Source: Candidatus Poribacteria bacterium (GTDB lineage: Bacteria > Poribacteria > WGA-4E > WGA-3G). From it: 64,000 nt of DNA. Below, in pieces: positions 61,304 through 64,000 of this stretch (its first letter is position 1; every line of letters starts with the position of its first letter). The notes under the pieces are model-generated. The model was not told the DNA's origin. It searched no databases and was given only the letters and a program-made list of their open reading frames with translations. A program made the translations under genes and the position numbers. The stretch is taken from the NCBI GenBank assembly GCA_028818705.1, contig JAPPNJ010000090.1, positions 18,390 to 82,389 on the forward strand. The letters run 5' to 3'.

Positions 61304-61612
61304 TTAAGGAAGTCCTGGAATTTTAAGTCCGCCGGTCAATTTGCTCATTTCGGAAGACATTAATTCCTGTGATTGCTGCAGCGCTTCATTGATGGCAGCA
61401 ACAACAAGGTCTTCAAGCATCTCAGTATCATCCGGATCAACGACCTCGGGTCTAATACGGAGAGAAACAATTTCTTGTTGTCCATTGACAACAGCGGTTA
61501 CCATTCCACCCCCGACCGTCGCTTCAACGGTTCGGTTTGCGAGTTCTTCTCGGATTTCAAGCATCCGCTTTTGCATCTGCTGTGCCTGTTTCATGAGGTC
61601 ATTCATTTTCAT
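61304..61612 (-). CDS. YbaB/EbfC family nucleoid-associated protein
   Basis: A 102-residue YbaB/EbfC protein: N-terminal MNDLMKQAQQMQKRMLEIRE helix, GGGMVTAVVNGQQEIVSLRI core, and DLVVAAINEAL helix. It is a dimeric DNA-binding protein of normal length, between dnaX and recR as in most bacteria. The modular element separates it from recR. Confidence 0.95.
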   Translation of the reverse strand: MKMNDLMKQAQQMQKRMLEIREELANRTVEATVGGGMVTAVVNGQQEIVSLRIRPEVVDPDDTEMLEDLVVAAINEALQQSQELMSSEMSKLTGGLKIPGLP

Positions 61613-61749
61613 AATTTCTTGATCCTATCTCCAATCAATTTTGTATTGTATATGCGTCAGTGATTGTCTTGTTACAAAAATGCTGGGTCCAATAGAAACT
61701 TTCTTATTCCTTTTATAAGATTACGTCTTTCGACTTGGGAAAGACGCGG

Positions 61750-63552
61750 TTATTGGGTTTCCAAAACTGTGGCATCAAAGAGTTCGAGTGCTGTTTTAAG
61801 TTGTGGATCGTCCTGAGCCTCAATTTTCCGCATGCGCGGTGTTTTTCGATCAGTTTTTTGGCGGACGTTCTCTGATGCTGTGGGTTCTGGGACAGCATCA
61901 AATGGCACCAATTCAATTTTCACAGGTTTGTCGACTGCCTGTGTTAGGATGTCAACTATAATTTTTTTTTCGCTATCCCCTATTAGGGAGAGATACGAAG
62001 GCGAACACGGAATTTCAACTACACCTGCAGCGTTAACAGTTGGAACAGATCCGACCAATAAGCCATGGCTGAGCCTCATTGGAAGTTTTGATTTTATCTC
62101 ATCCCAAAATGAAGGGAGTTCTGCCAGTGATCGGGCAGGATGTGGCGTCAATGAAGGGCTTGACTCGTTTGGATCCGGTGAAGGGGACATTGCGGTTTGT
62201 TCATTGTATTCTGTAGTTGCTGCCTTCTTTGCCAGATCAGGTGGAGCTGAGATAGAAGTCCCGTGTTTTGCAGGGAAGGGGAGGTGTGCGGATGTGGCTT
62301 GTGTATTCGTCGGATTGTCATGCGAAAATAGCGGTTGCTGTTGTGGTGGCAGTCCTTCCGTTGTTGGAATACCTGCTGCATCGAATTTCTGCTCTAACGC
62401 CGATAACTTGCTGACGATTTCCTCAAGATGAACACCTTCTTCAAGCGAATTGAGTTGAATGAATGCAGCTTCCAACTGCAGTTGTGGGTATCCATACTGT
62501 TTGATATCACGACCGGTGTGCATCAAGATTCTGATAATCCGCGATAGCCGGCTTACCGACATCTGTCCAGCCTTCTGCTTAAGTTCCGGGAGATCCGACT
62601 TCGGGCTTTGAACCAGTTCATCGAGGTTGTTGTCAATTGCCAAGAGCCGGAGGTCTCGAAAATAGCCGATGAGATGGTCAAGACACTTCGACAAATCGGT
62701 GCCTTGTTTTGTTAAGTCGTTTAGCGTTCTCAACCCCTTTGCGAGATGCCTCTCTATAATTGCTGTCGTGAGATCGCGGAGGAGTACACTGGATCCGAGT
62801 CCAATAGTCTGTTGAACGGTTTCAATAGTTAGATTTTTTCCAGCAGAGGCAATGAGACGCTCCAAGAGATTTTCTGCGTCCCGGAGACACCCTTCGGACT
62901 GGCGTGTGATGAGCGTGAGTACATCCGAATCCGCTGATACCTCTTCCTCTTTGACAATCAATTGCAAACGTTCGATTATTTTTTGGTCTTCTAAGTGTCG
63001 GAAATCGAAATCTTGGCAGCGCGAACTGATTGTTTTGGGAATCTTGGCATGCTCAGTAGTTGCCATGATGAAAATGACGTGCGGGGGTGGTTCTTCAAGC
63101 GTCTTGAGCAAAGCGTTAAATGCCTCTGGCGAGAGCATATGTGCTTCATCTATGATGTAGATTTTGTAGGGGCAAGCGGCTGGAGAGAGTTTAACGTTCT
63201 CGCGGAGGTCCCTAATAGTATCAATACCGCGGTTGGAGGCGGCATCCATCTCAATGACATCAAAGGATCTATCCTGCGAGATATCGTTACAAAATTCGCA
63301 TTGATTGCAAGGTTCCGCGGTCGTAATGGCATCAAATTCTGTTTCCTGAATACGGTTGGGACAGTTGACTGCTTTGGCAAGAATACGGGCGACAGTTGTT
63401 TTACCGGTCCCGCGTGGTCCCCAAAAGAGGTAGGCATGCCCGATACGTCCGGACAAAATCTGATTTTTCAGGGTAGTTGTAACGTGCTCCTGTCCAACAA
63501 CATCACTGAAGTTTTGGGGACGCCATTTTTGGGCGAGAACCTCATAAGACAT
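61750..63552 (-). CDS. dnaX: DNA polymerase III subunit gamma/tau
   Basis: A 600-residue clamp-loader ATPase. The start at 63552 (MSYEVLAQKWRPQNFSDVVG) matches the family N-terminus and has AAGGA upstream; the frame is open to 63735 but that part is encoded by a palindromic element. Walker A is GPRGTGKTT (~45-53), the zinc module is CNQCEFC, the DExx box is YIIDEAHMLS and the sensor SRCQDFDF is present. The C-terminal ~200 residues are variable and proline-rich, as usual for tau. No programmed frameshift site was searched in detail. Confidence 0.96.
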   Translation of the reverse strand: MSYEVLAQKWRPQNFSDVVGQEHVTTTLKNQILSGRIGHAYLFWGPRGTGKTTVARILAKAVNCPNRIQETEFDAITTAEPCNQCEFCNDISQDRSFDVIEMDAASNRGIDTIRDLRENVKLSPAACPYKIYIIDEAHMLSPEAFNALLKTLEEPPPHVIFIMATTEHAKIPKTISSRCQDFDFRHLEDQKIIERLQLIVKEEEVSADSDVLTLITRQSEGCLRDAENLLERLIASAGKNLTIETVQQTIGLGSSVLLRDLTTAIIERHLAKGLRTLNDLTKQGTDLSKCLDHLIGYFRDLRLLAIDNNLDELVQSPKSDLPELKQKAGQMSVSRLSRIIRILMHTGRDIKQYGYPQLQLEAAFIQLNSLEEGVHLEEIVSKLSALEQKFDAAGIPTTEGLPPQQQPLFSHDNPTNTQATSAHLPFPAKHGTSISAPPDLAKKAATTEYNEQTAMSPSPDPNESSPSLTPHPARSLAELPSFWDEIKSKLPMRLSHGLLVGSVPTVNAAGVVEIPCSPSYLSLIGDSEKKIIVDILTQAVDKPVKIELVPFDAVPEPTASENVRQKTDRKTPRMRKIEAQDDPQLKTALELFDATVLETQ

Positions 63553-63587
63553 CGCACAATCCTTCCTTAGATAATTCCACTTGGGAA

Positions 63588-63706
63588 AATGTAAAGCAAA
63601 GACAAATTTTGCCGCGTAAATCAGAATCAAAATCAACGGTATAAAGCCTATAAAGGCTTTACCGGGGTCTGAAGTCCGTATGGACTTCCCCGGGGGGCAA
63701 AATTTG
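63588..63706 (+). repeat. Modular palindromic element, two hairpins
   Basis: AATGTAAAGCAAAGACAAAT flank, hairpins AAAGCC/GGCTTT and GAAGTCC/GGACTTC, and GGGGCAAAATTTG end. Closest copy to the in-gene one at 16955; it lies between dnaX and the SRP RNA gene. Confidence 0.88.
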
Positions 63707-63739
63707 GTGTCGCCAGTCCGGTTAACACGCCGCAAAAAT

Positions 63740-64000
63740 GACTATGCACCCAGAGTTGACAAACCCCTCCAAGCGTTGCCCACGTCGTTAGCTCAGGTCA
63801 GGCACCCTTGCGTCACACAGGCAACTCATCTACCGCTGCTTCCTTCCGGACCTGACGGGGTTTAACAAGCGCTCGTTGCTCAAGACCCAACCATCAACAC
63901 CACGTGCGTGGGACAGTCCCCACAGAAATATGCCGCATACTGGGGATTCAGTTCTGCTTTAGCGGATTGCAGATACAGGGCACCGCTACCTCCCCACCTA
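63740..64000 (-). ncRNA. ffs: Signal recognition particle RNA, large bacterial type (with Alu domain), 5' partial
   Basis: On the minus strand, the S-domain tip CAGGTCCGGAAGGAAGCAGC lies at 63835-63854 and the Alu-domain start GGTGGGGAGGTAGCGGTGCC, typical of Bacillus-type scRNA, runs up to 63998. GTGGTGTTGATGGTTGGGTC in the middle and GAGCTAACGACGTGGGCAAC near the 3' end also match that type. The 3' end is near 63740, followed by a T-run; TGCATAG there should pair with the 5' end, which lies a few bases beyond the window. It sits just upstream of dnaX, as in Bacillus. Confidence 0.93.

Noticed and set aside
63553..63735. Longer N-terminus for dnaX
   Set aside because: The added residues are encoded by a palindromic element; the family N-terminus and ribosome site fit 63552.
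63680..63865. Small plus-strand frame near the window end
   Set aside because: It lies over the 3' part of the SRP RNA and a palindromic element.
1..64000. CRISPR array, tRNA, rRNA or transposase genes
   Set aside because: I found no evenly spaced repeats, no cloverleaf-like intergenic sequence and no transposase motif; the repeats seen are dispersed singles. A tRNAscan or Infernal run would settle the RNA part.

Overview
The window looks like a bacterial chromosome fragment from an uncultured lineage, most likely Candidatus Poribacteria or a close relative. The evidence for this is inference from content: several exported LamG proteins sharing one C-terminal tail, phytanoyl-CoA dioxygenase and xylose-isomerase-like TIM-barrel genes, a DUF6785-type membrane protein, ECF sigma factors with exported C-terminal domains, and dense short palindromic repeats. 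No 16S gene, tRNA, CRISPR array, phage or transposase was found. Layout: 1-8145 holds a flippase end, a large restriction-methyltransferase, a patatin-like lipase, aroA and a dapA-family aldolase. 8593-20970 holds an orphan sensor kinase, tenA, a TIM-barrel isomerase, a LamG protein with a membrane glycosyltransferase-like protein, a possible ssDNA-annealing protein, a sugar ABC ATPase, tsaE, a glycosyltransferase and a small membrane protein. 21231-29891 is mostly single metabolic genes (DUF6785, TIGR04282-like, SDR, PhyH, isomerase, yjbQ, GH32, S51 peptidase). 30110-42203 is the unusual region. 42263-50429 has a large outer-membrane-like protein, an NHL propeller lipoprotein, a Tat protein, a ROK kinase and galK. 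50529-56750 is an Rsb-type partner-switching cluster. 56872-64000 is housekeeping: rsmG, mnmG, an M28 peptidase, recR, ybaB, dnaX and a large-type SRP RNA cut by the window end. The most interesting locus is 31366-42203. Two tandem paralogous exported proteins each carry an in-frame UGA directly after a cysteine in a thioredoxin-like segment, followed by an identical short stem-loop at bacterial SECIS spacing; I read both as selenoproteins. Their C-terminal ~115-residue domain recurs at the C-terminus of a neighbouring ECF sigma factor that has a transmembrane helix in the middle. A second such sigma factor is fused to a Big_5-like domain and an alpha/beta hydrolase. Four genes here are preceded by a shared element that reads as an ECF-type promoter (GCAACC, 17 bases, CGTCAC), including the second sigma gene itself. 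Together this suggests a self-regulated, membrane-tethered sigma system controlling exported redox and LamG/TolB proteins. A second theme is repeat invasion of genes. A ~100-base modular palindromic element with compensating hairpins is inserted in frame (exactly 108 bases) in the sugar ABC ATPase, and a shorter repeat family lies in frame in the outer-membrane protein and the methyltransferase.
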